Source: Lachnospiraceae bacterium (GTDB lineage Bacteria; Bacillota; Clostridia; Lachnospirales; Lachnospiraceae). From it: a stretch of DNA of 64,000 bases. Of this stretch, positions 1-9,534 are shown one piece after another. A program made the position numbers and the translations under genes. The notes under the pieces were generated by a model. It saw only the letters and a list, made by a program, of their open reading frames with translations, did no database searches and was not told the DNA's origin. Numbering within the stretch: the stretch's first letter is position 1; every line of letters starts with the position of its first letter. The stretch is from positions 1 through 64,000 of the forward strand of contig VSNM01000011.1 of assembly GCA_009774245.1 (NCBI GenBank). The letters run 5' to 3'.

Positions 1-7
1 ATATATG

Positions 8-36
8 TTTCCTTTTTTCCAAAAAACGGTTATAAT
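8..36 (+). promoter_or_regulatory. Possible sigma-A promoter of the asp23-fakA operon
   Basis: TTTCCT at 8-13 and TATAAT at 31-36 are 17 bases apart, upstream of the AAGGAGG site of the Asp23 gene. The -10 is consensus but the -35 is poor, and the window edge hides any alternative. Confidence 0.35.
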
Positions 37-68
37 AATAACATTAATGTTTTATAAGGAGGATTTCT

Positions 69-425
69 ATGAAAGGATCTATGAATACCCACATGGGTAA
101 TATCTATATTGATCCTGAGGTGATTGCCCAGTATGCGGGCAGCGTCGCTGTCGAATGCTTTGGCATTGTCGGCATGGCCTCAGTCAACGTGAAGGACGGC
201 TTGGTGAAGCTCCTCATGAAGGAGAGCATCACGCATGGAATATCGGTCAACATTGTCAATAATAAATTAATACTTGATTTTCACGTAATTGTTGCTTATG
301 GCGTTAGTATTATCACTGTATGCGACAACCTGATCAGCAATGTAAAATACAAGGTCGAAAATTTCACAGGTCTCGAAATCGAAAAAATCAACATCTTTGT
401 TGAAGGCGTTCGAGTGATTGATTAA
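69..425 (+). CDS. Asp23/Gls24 family envelope stress protein
   Basis: A 118-residue protein covering the whole Asp23/Gls24 (DUF322) fold: an N-terminal stretch reading GNIYIDPEVIAQYAGSVA, the characteristic GIVGMA, and a C-terminal INIFVEGVRV strand. The family forms small membrane-associated or cytosolic envelope-stress proteins, and the exact biochemical role is unknown. The ATG is preceded by AAGGAGG at good spacing. The DAK-domain kinase gene starts 14 bases after the stop behind a second copy of the same AAGGAGGATTTCT leader, so the two are probably co-transcribed, as in many Firmicutes (yloU-yloV). Confidence 0.88.
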   Translation: MKGSMNTHMGNIYIDPEVIAQYAGSVAVECFGIVGMASVNVKDGLVKLLMKESITHGISVNIVNNKLILDFHVIVAYGVSIITVCDNLISNVKYKVENFTGLEIEKINIFVEGVRVID

Positions 426-439
426 GGAGGATTTCTGAA

Positions 440-2149
440 GTGAGATTAAATGTAATCGATGCGAAAATGCTTTCAAAAATGTTTCTTGCCGGAGCAAAGA
501 ATTTGGAGCATAAAAAAGAATGGATCAATGAGCTGAACGTCTTTCCTGTTCCGGATGGTGATACCGGCACGAATATGTCCATGACAATCATGTCTGCTGC
601 CAGAGAGGTGGCTGCCATAGCAGAGCCGGATATGGTCTCGCTCTCAAAGGCGATTTCCTCCGGCTCCCTGAGAGGCGCGCGCGGCAACTCGGGCGTTATC
701 CTGTCACAGCTTTTCAGGGGATTTACGAAGGTCATCAAGGAGTATGATGAGATCAATGTGGCAATATTGGCATCCGCCTGTGACAAAGCCGTAGAGACAG
801 CGTATAAGGCTGTCATGAAGCCCAAGGAAGGGACGATCCTCACGGTTGCGAAGGGAGCCGCAAAACGGGCAAACGATCTCGCGATGGCGGGCGAGAAGGA
901 CCTGGAGGTCTTTATCAGCGAAGTCATTAAGGAAGCCGACGCTGTTCTGGCACAGACGCCCGAGATGCTTCCGGTGTTAAAGCAGGCCGGTGTGGTTGAT
1001 TCCGGCGGACAGGGACTTGTGGAGGTGCTCAGAGGCGCTTTGGATGCATTTCTCGGCAAGGAGATCGACCTTTCGCTTGACATTCCTGCACAGACGACGC
1101 CCGGAACAGGTAAAATGACCTCCAATATCGAGGCACAGGCCAATGCGGAGATTAAGTTCTGTTACTGTACGCAGTTTTTGATCATGCTCAACAAGCCTTT
1201 TAACATCAAGCAGGAGATGGACTTCAAGGACTATCTCTCCTCCATCGGCGATTCGATTGTCGTTGTCGCTGATGACGAGATTGTCAAAGTCCATGTGCAC
1301 ACGAATGATCCGGGACTCGCGATGCAGAAGGCATTGCGGTATGGCTCGCTCACGACAATTATTATCGAAAATATGCGCCTGGAGCGCGATGAAAAAGTTT
1401 CTGACATGATGGAGAAGCAGATGCAGAGTCCTGAGCTTCCGGACCGGTCAGCGCCGGATTCTGGCAGTGAGGCTGTCTCCACTGAGCATAAGGAGACCGG
1501 ATTTATAGCCGTGTCCATCGGCGAGGGCATCAATGAAATCTTTCGTTCACTTGGCGTCGACTATATCATCGAGGGCGGTCAGACGATGAATCCGAGTACA
1601 GAGGATATGCTCAATGCCATTGAGAAGATTAATGCGGATAATATTTTCATTTTCCCAAACAACAAAAATATTATCCTTGCGGCGAATCAGGCAAAGCAGC
1701 TGACAACAGACAAGAATATAATCGTGATCCCCACGAAAACGGTTCCGCAGGGCATCACAGCGATTATCAACTATGTGCCTGACATCTCGATCGGAGAAAA
1801 CGAGGCTGTCATGACGGAGGAAGTGCAGCGTGTCGCTACCGGACAGGTAACCTATGCTGTGAGGGACACCATGATCGACGACAAGGAAATCCACGAGGGC
1901 GACTTTATGGGAATCGGCGACAAGGGAATATTAGCTGTCGGAACCGATCTGCAGGATGTTGCCTTCCGTATGGTCAAGGAAATGATGTCGGATGAGTACG
2001 AGCTGATCAGTATTTATTATGGCGATATCATCAAGGAAGAGCAGGCCAGGAAGCTGGCGGATATGGTTCAGGCTGAGTTTGGCAGCTGTGATGTGGAGCT
2101 TCAGCACGGTGGACAGCCGATTTATTCCTATATCATATCGGCAGAATAA
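440..2149 (+). CDS. fakA: DAK2-domain kinase, FakA/YloV family (fatty acid kinase)
   Basis: A 569-residue protein with an N-terminal DhaL/DAK2 ATP-binding domain (about residues 8-200; hallmark PVPDGDTGTN at 36-45 and a Gly/Ser-rich SGSLRGARGNSG loop), a middle domain, and a C-terminal DegV-like domain (from about 350). Family knowledge: FakA phosphorylates exogenous fatty acids presented by a DegV-family FakB carrier, giving acyl phosphates for phospholipid synthesis. A DegV gene lies two genes downstream at 4312, which fits a Fak pair. Translation starts at GTG behind AAGGAGG. A FakA role is inferred from family and context; older databases call this dihydroxyacetone kinase-like. Confidence 0.87.
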   Translation: MRLNVIDAKMLSKMFLAGAKNLEHKKEWINELNVFPVPDGDTGTNMSMTIMSAAREVAAIAEPDMVSLSKAISSGSLRGARGNSGVILSQLFRGFTKVIKEYDEINVAILASACDKAVETAYKAVMKPKEGTILTVAKGAAKRANDLAMAGEKDLEVFISEVIKEADAVLAQTPEMLPVLKQAGVVDSGGQGLVEVLRGALDAFLGKEIDLSLDIPAQTTPGTGKMTSNIEAQANAEIKFCYCTQFLIMLNKPFNIKQEMDFKDYLSSIGDSIVVVADDEIVKVHVHTNDPGLAMQKALRYGSLTTIIIENMRLERDEKVSDMMEKQMQSPELPDRSAPDSGSEAVSTEHKETGFIAVSIGEGINEIFRSLGVDYIIEGGQTMNPSTEDMLNAIEKINADNIFIFPNNKNIILAANQAKQLTTDKNIIVIPTKTVPQGITAIINYVPDISIGENEAVMTEEVQRVATGQVTYAVRDTMIDDKEIHEGDFMGIGDKGILAVGTDLQDVAFRMVKEMMSDEYELISIYYGDIIKEEQARKLADMVQAEFGSCDVELQHGGQPIYSYIISAE

Positions 2150-2188
2150 GGCGAATAAAGAGAATAAAAGAGAGCAAAAGAGAGTATT

Positions 2189-4279
2189 ATGCAGTTAAGT
2201 GATCCGATTACATCATTGAAAGGCATCGGGGAAAAGACCGCCGCTTTGTACCACAAACTAAACATTTATACGATTGCCGATCTGATCAGGCATTATCCCA
2301 GAGACTACGAAGAGTGGCGCGATATTGTAAAGATCGGGGAGCTGAGGGCCAATCAGGTGCACGCAATTCGCGCCATGGTCATCAGTGCTCCCCAGACAGT
2401 GCATATCAGGAAAAATATGACGATCACCACCGTGCGTGTCAGGGATGACAGCGGCGCCTGTGATATCACATACTTTAATATGCCGTATATCAGAAACAGC
2501 ATTCAGGCGGGAAAACAATATATCTTTCGCGGGCGCGTGATGTTAAAAAACAACCATATCACGATCGATCAGCCTAAGATTGTCAGTCCGCATGAGTTTG
2601 CGCAGAATGTGAACAGACTATCTCCGATCTATTCCACGACAAAGGGACTCACGATCGCAGCGATCACCAAGGTTATGCGCATGGCAATCGAAGTGCTGGA
2701 CCTCGGAGCGGACTACATACCGGAATCTATGCGTGTAGAATACGGGCTTCCCGGCTTAAAAGACGCCCTGACAGGAATCCATTTTCCGGAAAACAGGGAT
2801 GCGATGCTCGCTGCCAGAAAGCGCATTGTCTTTGAGGAATTTCTGTTTTTTATCGTGTCTGTACTGTTTATAAAAGACATGGCGACACAGGAAATCAATG
2901 ATGCCCCGATGATGCGGATTGACGCCTGTCAGGATCTGATCGACAGGCTGCCCTATGAGCTCACGAACGCACAGAAAAAGGTATGGGCGCAGATCGAGAG
3001 CGATCTGTGTTCTACGCATCTGATGAACCGGCTGATTCAGGGCGACGTTGGTTCGGGCAAGACGATCATTGCGATTCTTGCAATGTTTATGTGTGTGATG
3101 AACCATCATCAGGCAGCATTCATGGCGCCTACAGAGGTGCTTGCAAAGCAGCATTACGAATCAATCGTGAAGCTGGCCAAGGAGTATGACCTGCCTTTGA
3201 AGCCGGTCTTGCTGACGGGTTCCCTGACAGCAAAGGAGAAGCGCAGGACAAAGGAGAGCATTGTGCTTGGCACCTGCAATGTCATCATCGGGACACAGGC
3301 CCTGCTGCAGGACGATGTTGACTTTTATGACCTTCGTCTGGTGATTACCGACGAACAGCATCGTTTCGGCGTAAAGCAGCGCGAAACATTTGCCATGAAG
3401 GGAATACAGCCCCATATTCTGGTTATGAGCGCCACGCCGATTCCGAGGACGCTTGCCCTGATTCTGTATGGCGATCTGGATATCTCTGTGATGGATGAGC
3501 TTCCAGCGAACAGGCTTCCCATCAAGAATTGCGTGGTTAACACGGATTATCGGAGAAAAGCATATGAGTTTATCGCAAAGGAAGTGGCAAATGGCAGACA
3601 GGCCTATGTGATCTGCCCTATGGTGGAGGCAGCTGACGAGATCATGGGTGACCAGCCTGTCCTCGAAAATGTGATTGAATACACAGAAAAGCTCAAAAAG
3701 GCATTGCCTGATACCGTGTGTGTGGAATATCTTCACGGACAGATGAATCCAAAAGCGAAAAACTTTGTCATGGAAGAGTACGCCGCCCATCATATCGATG
3801 TCCTGGTGTCCACCACGGTGATCGAGGTTGGCATCAATGTGCCGAACGCCACAGTCATGCTGGTGGAAAATGCGGAGCGCTTCGGACTAGCACAGCTTCA
3901 TCAGCTCAGAGGGCGTGTGGGGCGCGGCAGGGACCAGTCCTACTGCATCTTTATCACGACATCCAGCCAGAATGATACGCTGGAGCGGCTGCAGGTGCTC
4001 AACAAGTCCAATGATGGATTTTTTATCTCATCGGAGGATATGAGACTGCGCGGTCCGGGTGATCTGTTTGGCATCAGGCAGAGCGGTCAGTTCCAGTTTC
4101 AGCTCGGTGACATTTATCAGGATGCAGCGATACTGCAGGAGGCGCATCGCTGCGCGGCAGAGCTGTATGATGCACATATTCATAGAGGAATATCCACAGA
4201 TGAAACTGACCAATATGATGCATTTTGGAAACATTATGAGGAGAATGTCGCCTCCAATGTTGACTTTATCAATATCTAA
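2189..4279 (+). CDS. recG: ATP-dependent DNA helicase RecG
   Basis: A 696-residue superfamily 2 helicase of normal RecG length. The N-terminal wedge/OB-fold region (about 1-250) is followed by helicase motifs: Walker A GDVGSGKT near residue 285, the RecG-type DEQHRFGV box near 388, SATPIPRT, and the C-terminal STTVIEVG and RGRVGRG motifs. RecG remodels stalled replication forks and Holliday junctions in the cytoplasm. It follows the FakA gene by 39 bases with only a weak purine-rich ribosome site, and precedes degV by 32 bases, so it is probably part of the same transcript. Confidence 0.97.
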   Translation: MQLSDPITSLKGIGEKTAALYHKLNIYTIADLIRHYPRDYEEWRDIVKIGELRANQVHAIRAMVISAPQTVHIRKNMTITTVRVRDDSGACDITYFNMPYIRNSIQAGKQYIFRGRVMLKNNHITIDQPKIVSPHEFAQNVNRLSPIYSTTKGLTIAAITKVMRMAIEVLDLGADYIPESMRVEYGLPGLKDALTGIHFPENRDAMLAARKRIVFEEFLFFIVSVLFIKDMATQEINDAPMMRIDACQDLIDRLPYELTNAQKKVWAQIESDLCSTHLMNRLIQGDVGSGKTIIAILAMFMCVMNHHQAAFMAPTEVLAKQHYESIVKLAKEYDLPLKPVLLTGSLTAKEKRRTKESIVLGTCNVIIGTQALLQDDVDFYDLRLVITDEQHRFGVKQRETFAMKGIQPHILVMSATPIPRTLALILYGDLDISVMDELPANRLPIKNCVVNTDYRRKAYEFIAKEVANGRQAYVICPMVEAADEIMGDQPVLENVIEYTEKLKKALPDTVCVEYLHGQMNPKAKNFVMEEYAAHHIDVLVSTTVIEVGINVPNATVMLVENAERFGLAQLHQLRGRVGRGRDQSYCIFITTSSQNDTLERLQVLNKSNDGFFISSEDMRLRGPGDLFGIRQSGQFQFQLGDIYQDAAILQEAHRCAAELYDAHIHRGISTDETDQYDAFWKHYEENVASNVDFINI

Positions 4280-4311
4280 TCATTTTTTATAATGCAGGGA
4301 GAGGGAATAAG

Positions 4312-5181
4312 ATGTCAAAGATAGCGATCGTTACAGACAGTAACAGTGGTATCACACAAAATCAGGCGAAGGAGCTTGGAATATCTGTACTGCCAATGCC
4401 TTTTATGATTGATGGCGAAACATATTATGAGGAAATCACGCTCAGTCAGGAGGAGTTCTATCAGAAGTTAGCCCAGAATGCGGATATTTCCACCTCGCAG
4501 CCGTCACCGGAATCCATCACACAGCTCTGGGATGCGCTGTTGCAGGAAAACGACGAGATCGTCCATATTCCGATGTCCAGCGGGCTGAGCGGCTCCTGTC
4601 AGACAGCGGCGATGCTGGCACAGGATTACGATGGAAAAGTTCATGTCGTCAATAACCAGAGAATCTCTGTCACACAGAAACAATCAACTTTTGATGCCAT
4701 GGAGCTGGCGAAGGAGGGGAAGCGCGGTAGTGAGATCAAGGAGATTCTGGAAGAAGATAAATTTAATTCCAGCATCTATATCATGATCGATACACTGTAT
4801 TATCTCAAGAAAGGCGGACGTATCACGCCTGCAGCGGCTGCGCTGGGCACCCTGCTGCGATTGAAGCCGGTGCTCCAGATACAGGGCGAAAAGCTTGACG
4901 CCTTCGCAAAAGCAAGGACAGTGACACAGGCAAAGTCTATGATGATCAACGCAATCAGGAGCGATATCGAGAAGCGCTTTGGCGGACTCACGCCGGACAA
5001 TCAGATTTATCTGGCGCTCGCCCACACGCAGAATGAGGAAGCGGTACAGGTTTTTCGACAGGAGGTACAGGCGCAGTTTCCTGATTATCCAATCGTGGCA
5101 GTCGATCCGCTGTCTCTGAGCGTATCCTGTCATATCGGCCCAGGTGCGCTGGCGGTGACGTGCTGTAAGAAGCTGCGATGA
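4312..5181 (+). CDS. DegV family protein (FakB-like fatty acid-binding protein)
   Basis: A 289-residue DegV protein. It opens with IAIVTDSNSGI, carries the ligand-loop motif HIPMSSGLSGS, and has the internal LYYLKKGGRI segment typical of the family. DegV proteins bind a fatty acid between two alpha/beta domains; FakB members hand it to FakA for phosphorylation. The start follows a GGGAGAGGGA ribosome site. Lying two genes from a FakA-type kinase, it is probably the cognate FakB, but lipid specificity cannot be read from the sequence. A strong two-sided terminator closes the operon. Confidence 0.93.
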   Translation: MSKIAIVTDSNSGITQNQAKELGISVLPMPFMIDGETYYEEITLSQEEFYQKLAQNADISTSQPSPESITQLWDALLQENDEIVHIPMSSGLSGSCQTAAMLAQDYDGKVHVVNNQRISVTQKQSTFDAMELAKEGKRGSEIKEILEEDKFNSSIYIMIDTLYYLKKGGRITPAAAALGTLLRLKPVLQIQGEKLDAFAKARTVTQAKSMMINAIRSDIEKRFGGLTPDNQIYLALAHTQNEEAVQVFRQEVQAQFPDYPIVAVDPLSLSVSCHIGPGALAVTCCKKLR

Positions 5182-5196
5182 GTTAATGAAACCATA

Positions 5197-5264
5197 GATA
5201 AACATATGCAGAAAATAAAAGGGGAGCATTTCTGCTCCCCTTTTATTCTCTGCATATGTTTATC
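5197..5264. terminator. Bidirectional terminator between degV and pta
   Basis: A 68-base inverted repeat. The inner stem AAAAGGGGAGCA/TGCTCCCCTTTT has a TTTC loop and A- and T-rich flanks, and outer arms pair GATAAACATATGCAGA with TCTGCATATGTTTATC. It ends one base before the complement of the pta stop codon, so it can terminate both convergent genes. Confidence 0.9.
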
Positions 5265-6248
5265 CTATACCAACGCAGCAGTGATGATTGCCATAGAGTA
5301 TACTTCAATTGCGTTACAGCCGCGGGAGAGATCGTTGACCGGTGCGTTCAATCCGAGAAGGATTGGTCCGTAAGCCTCGAAATTACCCATTCTCTGTGCG
5401 ATCTTATATCCCATGTTTCCGGAACTCAGATCTGGGAAAATAAAGGTATTGGCGTGACCGGCAACCTCGGATTTCGGACATTTGGTGCGCGCTACACGCG
5501 GAGATACAGCAGCGTCGAACTGCAGCTCGCCCTCGATCGGAGTAGTCGGATACTTTGCTTTTGCCTTTACTGCAGCATTTCTCATCTTTTCCACATCAGG
5601 TCCCTTGCCGGAGCCAAGTGTAGAGTAGCTTAAAAATGCAACCTTCGGATCAACGCCGAAAATCTTTGCGCACTCAATCGTCTCGCCGCAGATTTCAACC
5701 AGCTCATCCTCTGTAGGATTGATGTTGATCGCGCAGTCACTCATCGCAAGCACCTCGTTCTCACCGGTAGCGCCAGGGCGGACAAGGATAAAACATGAGG
5801 ACACGATGCTGTTGCCCGGCTTTGTCTTGATGATCTGGAGTGCAGGGCGCACTGTGTCAGCAGTAGAGTATGTCGCACCGCCAAGCAGAGAATCCGCAAC
5901 GCCCATCTCCACGAGCATTGTACCGAAATAGTTTGGCTGGGACAAGATCTTTCTGGCCTCCTCCGGCTGCATTCCTTTGCTCTTGCGCAGCTCACAGAAG
6001 CGCTCAACCATCTCCTCGAAGCGGTCATAATTGTTGCTGTCGATGATCTGCGCGCCACGGATGTTGTAGCCGGCCTCCTCCGCTGCTGCCAGAACGTCAT
6101 CCTCATTGCCGACCAGAATCGGGTGAAGGAAGCTGCTGGCCAGGAGACGGGAAGCAGCCTCCAGGATACGCGGGTCCGTACCTTCCGTGAAGACGATCGT
6201 CTTCGGGTTCTTTTTCAGTTGATCGATCATTGTACCAAATCCATACAT
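5265..6248 (-). CDS. pta: Phosphate acetyltransferase
   Basis: A 327-residue single-domain phosphotransacetylase of the short clostridial type (PTA_PTB fold). It interconverts acetyl-CoA plus phosphate with acetyl phosphate plus CoA, the first step of acetate and ATP formation. Recognisable stretches include FTEGTDPRILEAA near the N-terminus, VADSLLGGATYSTADTVRPA, and the C-terminal GPILLGLNAPVNDLSRGC. The ATG at 6248 has GGAAGGA eight bases upstream. Acetate kinase, often its immediate neighbour in Clostridia, is not in this window. A catabolite-responsive element and a putative promoter lie upstream, suggesting CcpA control. Confidence 0.96.
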   Translation of the reverse strand: MYGFGTMIDQLKKNPKTIVFTEGTDPRILEAASRLLASSFLHPILVGNEDDVLAAAEEAGYNIRGAQIIDSNNYDRFEEMVERFCELRKSKGMQPEEARKILSQPNYFGTMLVEMGVADSLLGGATYSTADTVRPALQIIKTKPGNSIVSSCFILVRPGATGENEVLAMSDCAININPTEDELVEICGETIECAKIFGVDPKVAFLSYSTLGSGKGPDVEKMRNAAVKAKAKYPTTPIEGELQFDAAVSPRVARTKCPKSEVAGHANTFIFPDLSSGNMGYKIAQRMGNFEAYGPILLGLNAPVNDLSRGCNAIEVYSMAIITAALV

Positions 6249-6298
6249 AATTAAAATCCTTCCTTTTCCTTTTGAATTTTTGATTTTGCAGCCAAACC

Positions 6299-6314
6299 AT
6301 GAAAGCGTTTACAT
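6299..6314. promoter_or_regulatory. Catabolite-responsive element (cre) upstream of pta
   Basis: The sequence ATGAAAGCGTTTACA (6299-6313) matches WTGNAANCGNWNNCW on the plus strand, and ATGTAAACGCTTTCA (6314-6300) matches it on the minus strand. Acetate-pathway genes are classical CcpA targets. It lies about 50 bases before the pta start codon and downstream of the putative promoter, which would suit a roadblock site unless another promoter is used. Confidence 0.65.
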
Positions 6315-6352
6315 CATGATGTTTAGAGGGCTTGCGTATGTTTCTAAATACT

Positions 6353-6380
6353 ATTGTATACATATTTTTTTCATTTGCAA
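6353..6380 (-). promoter_or_regulatory. Putative sigma-A promoter of pta
   Basis: On the minus strand TTGCAA (6380-6375) and TACAAT (6358-6353) are 16 bases apart, about 105 bases before the pta start codon, with the cre site between promoter and gene. Confidence 0.45.
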
Positions 6381-6487
6381 TGGTTGTATTGAAAATTGTG
6401 CAGGGAAAATTATTTTTGTTAAAAAAGCACAAAAACATATAGACAAAACGACAAAAAGACATTGCATGACAATAGAGAATCCGATTT

Positions 6488-6661
6488 TTACTTCTCTTTA
6501 TGAAATGCAACGATATCATTCGGCGTGCAGTCCAATGCGTTGCACAGCCGTTCTAAAGTCAGCAGTGTAATATTTTTATTTTTCTTTAGCGAATCCAGCG
6601 TTTTGTTATCCAATACTTTATTTTTTAAAAGCTGATACTGGGTAACGCCCTTTTCTGTCAT
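6488..6661 (-). pseudogene. 5'-truncated Cro/C1-type helix-turn-helix regulator
   Basis: The 57 residues from the ATG at 6661 are an XRE-type helix-turn-helix of the small HTH_26-like group (GVTQYQLLKNKVL, then TLDSLKKNKNITLLTLERL and CNALDCTPNDIV). Members normally have about ten more residues before the EKGVTQYQ stretch, ending in an aromatic-rich start. Here those residues are missing, there is no ribosome site before the ATG, and the upstream DNA belongs to an oppositely oriented membrane-protein gene. I read it as a decapitated gene. A functional very short regulator cannot be excluded. Confidence 0.6.
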
Positions 6662-8577
6662 TGTTGACGAACTGGGCGTATCCGTGGATTGGCTATGACG
6701 GAAACACGATGTTTTCATGGTCTTATATATTGATACCGTTTCTAGTGGTTCTGTGCCTGATCGGTACTGTCTGTTCAAAAAACATGCAAAAGCGGCTCGG
6801 ACAGGAAAAGTGGATACTGTTGATGATTTTGGGATTTTCCTATCATGCAAATTTTTCCAGGGGACTGGTACGGCATTCCCTGGCGGAGGGCTTAGGGGCG
6901 TGTGTCATATGGAGCAGCTATCTGTTCCTTGCCCTGTTTATCAGCTGTTATAAAAATAACCAAAGGCTGCTGCTGCCAGTGTTTATGGCCTTTATGCTCT
7001 GCAGCACGCTGTTGTCGCAGGGCAGTAATTTTGCTGCCATTCCGATCGCGGACAGCGCGGTATCAACGCCATCAGCCATCATAGAGAGCTGGCGGATAGG
7101 TCGGTTCAACAGAGAAGAATACGAGGAGTTGAAATTTGCGCAGGACAGGATGCTTGCGAGAGGAGAAGTAATTGACGAGGACGACAGGGTGGACGAGCGC
7201 CTGATGACATACTGGCAAAAATTGAAAGATGAACAGAAGGTGGTCGAGCGAGTCCTGCTTGGCCAGGATCTGAAAAACAAGGTAGGCGCATATGGCCTTG
7301 TCCTAAATAATTTATTGGGCAAAGATGAGACATTTGTAGATTTTATCAACAAGACGCTGATCTATTCCCTGCTCGGAAAAGAAAACCCAGTCTATGTGTC
7401 CCAGTCGCCATTACAGTTATCGGGAGAGTTTACACAGAGACAATTTATTGAGGAAATTCGGGATGTCCCACTTGTACTCATGCCCCTGGATTCCGACAAC
7501 GACCGCGCATCAAATTCACTGGATGGTTTGGCAAATGCCTATCGAAATTATAAAGTAGCAGAATACATTTACCAAAATTATGTTCCACTGTGCAGATATG
7601 ACAGCATGTATGTGGTCTGGTGTCTGCGGGACCGGGCGCAGGAGTATCGTGCGAGGGCAGAAGGACTGGTAACGGGAACAGACTATCTAAAACAGATTGA
7701 AGACTACGGTGGACTACTCTTTGACAATTGTGAACTGACAGAAAATACAGACAGTACATATACGCTGGTTACGGCAAACGGGGCAGCTGCAGTCTGTGAG
7801 CTGCAGAATCTGATGGACTTAGAAACGTTTGAAGGCATGAATATACTGGTCAGGATAGGGTATACGGCAGACGCATCAGGCGTGATGACGATGTTTTACA
7901 CGACGGAAAAAGGTGAAAACTTTACAGATGAAAAATCGGTTTCTGTAGAGATGAACGGGATAGCAGAGTTCTCAATTCCAATAACGAAATATACGCGTCT
8001 GCGCTGGAGTATCCCGGGCAGCCATACAATTAGACTTTCATCCTTTGTGATAAAGCCATATTGTGACTTTATCGACTACGGATATGATGGGCCTATAGAA
8101 AATGTTGATGCGAATGGCACTGTCACCTACAGCTATATCAGCGCGCTGCATCATTATGATATCGGGCATATCGCGCGAATATGGGCTGAGTCCGACACAA
8201 AAAATGCTGCAGACAATCAGGTTCTTGCAAAGCTGGCATATCAGGACGGATTTTATATGTTTGATACGAGCGGGATTACAGTGGGAGAGAACGGGAATTA
8301 TCTGAAAATCAGCGCCACCTATGATGGTAGTGATACAAGAGGACAGTACCGAACAGAAGATGAGACTATATCCGCCACAATCGCTGCGGGCTGGTATGAA
8401 AACGGGCAGTTTTCCGAAAAATGTAGTTTTAGCATGACGCTGACAGAAGGAATGCATGACTACCTAATCCGCGTCAGTGCCGATTACTACTGGTATCAGA
8501 AGGAGATCAACGCCGTGCGGATACAGGCGGATGAGACGCTTCATGATGTAAGTGTACAGGTGCTAGAGGGGGATTGA
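6661..8577 (+). pseudogene. 5'-truncated polytopic membrane protein of unknown function
   Basis: An open frame of 638 codons whose only upstream start is TTG at 6661, with no ribosome site; the in-frame stop is at 6643. It begins directly with WAYPWIGYDGNTMFSW and a membrane helix, as if starting mid-protein. About four membrane segments lie within the first 130 residues, followed by a long hydrophilic region with beta-rich stretches near the C-terminus that could be a carbohydrate-binding jelly roll. It resembles large surface-polysaccharide or glycosyltransferase-associated membrane proteins only in layout, so I assign no function. Its 5' end meets the broken end of the HTH gene on the other strand. 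Expression from a downstream ATG (6708) is possible. Confidence 0.55.
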
Positions 8578-8625
8578 AATTTAACACCTACAGATGTGTA
8601 AAAAGTAGGAAAATCCCCAGATTTG

Positions 8626-8654
8626 TTGTCCTTACTATGATTCTGTGATATACT
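8626..8654 (+). promoter_or_regulatory. Putative promoter of the Rpn-type gene
   Basis: TTGTCC (8626-8631) and TATACT (8649-8654) are separated by 17 bases, 30 bases before the ATG at 8684. Confidence 0.45.
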
Positions 8655-8683
8655 AAATGTAAACTTCAACATAGGGGGAAATC

Positions 8684-9469
8684 ATGGATTACAGTGAGCT
8701 GAAATTTACAAATAACTTCATATTCTGCAAGGTTTTAGAAAATAACCTTGATTTATGTAAAGAATTGTTAGAACTTATATTAAAAGTTAAGATAAAGAAA
8801 GTAGTGCTTGCGGATAAGGAAAAGACACTGGATGTCACACCTGATGGTAAGAGTGTTCGGTTTGATGTATATGTCGAGGACGCTGCCGGTACTGTTTACG
8901 ACATAGAGATGCAGGTAACAGCAAAACGCAATTTGCCAAAACGTTCGAGGTACTATCAGAGTATGATAGATTTAAATTCGATAAGCAAAGGCGCGAAGTA
9001 CAATGATTTAAGGAAGAGCTATGTAATATTTATCTGCATGTTTGATCCGTTTGGTAAGGACTTGCCAATCTATACATTTAGGAATAAATGTGTCGAAGAA
9101 CCTAAGTTAGAGCTTGGAGATGACACTGCAAAGGTATTCATCAATCCTTATGGCAATGCAAAAAGACTTTCAGCAGGACTTAAATCTTTCTTTGACTATT
9201 TAAAGGAAGAAATTGCCTAGAGCGAATTTACAAAGAAACTGGATAGTGAGGTGGAAAGAGTGAGAGCGAGTCAAGAATTAAGAGTTGAGTACATGTCAAT
9301 GCTTGCAGAATTAGAAGATACAAGAGAAGAGGGCAGAGAAGAGGGCAGAGAACAAAATGCTATTACTATGCTCAAAGACAATCTGGCATTAGATAAGGTT
9401 ATACTATATTCAGGAGTATCAGAAGCCAGAGTATTAGAGCTGCAAAAGAGTTTGACGGAAAACGAATAA
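8684..9469 (+). pseudogene. Rpn/PD-(D/E)XK nuclease-family gene split by an amber codon
   Basis: The first 178 codons encode a Rpn-type (PDDEXK_2) nuclease: TDKFIF-like opening, then VRFDVYVEDAAG and YDIEMQ, which supply the D and ExQ catalytic residues. Codon 179 (9218-9220) is TAG. Reading straight through in the same frame gives SEFTKKLDSEVERV, YMSMLAEL and the acidic EEGREEGRE tail usual for these proteins, ending at 9469. A single C-to-T or similar point change therefore interrupts an otherwise intact gene. The family promotes recombination or genome rearrangement and is abundant in Lachnospiraceae. The ATG follows AGGGGGA. The N-terminal fragment keeps the whole catalytic core and might retain activity. 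Confidence 0.8.
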
Positions 9470-9534
9470 AAATATTGCATTATTTGTTATGATTGACTAT
9501 CAAAATATACCATTTCGCGGCTTCGGCTGACGCA

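Noticed and set aside
388..1143. 251-codon frame antisense to the FakA-like gene
   Set aside because: It lies wholly opposite a well-supported gene, with Ser/Ala/Arg-rich shadow composition.
3161..3793. 210-codon frame antisense to recG
   Set aside because: It is a shadow of the recG coding frame; His/Cys/Leu-rich, no ribosome site.
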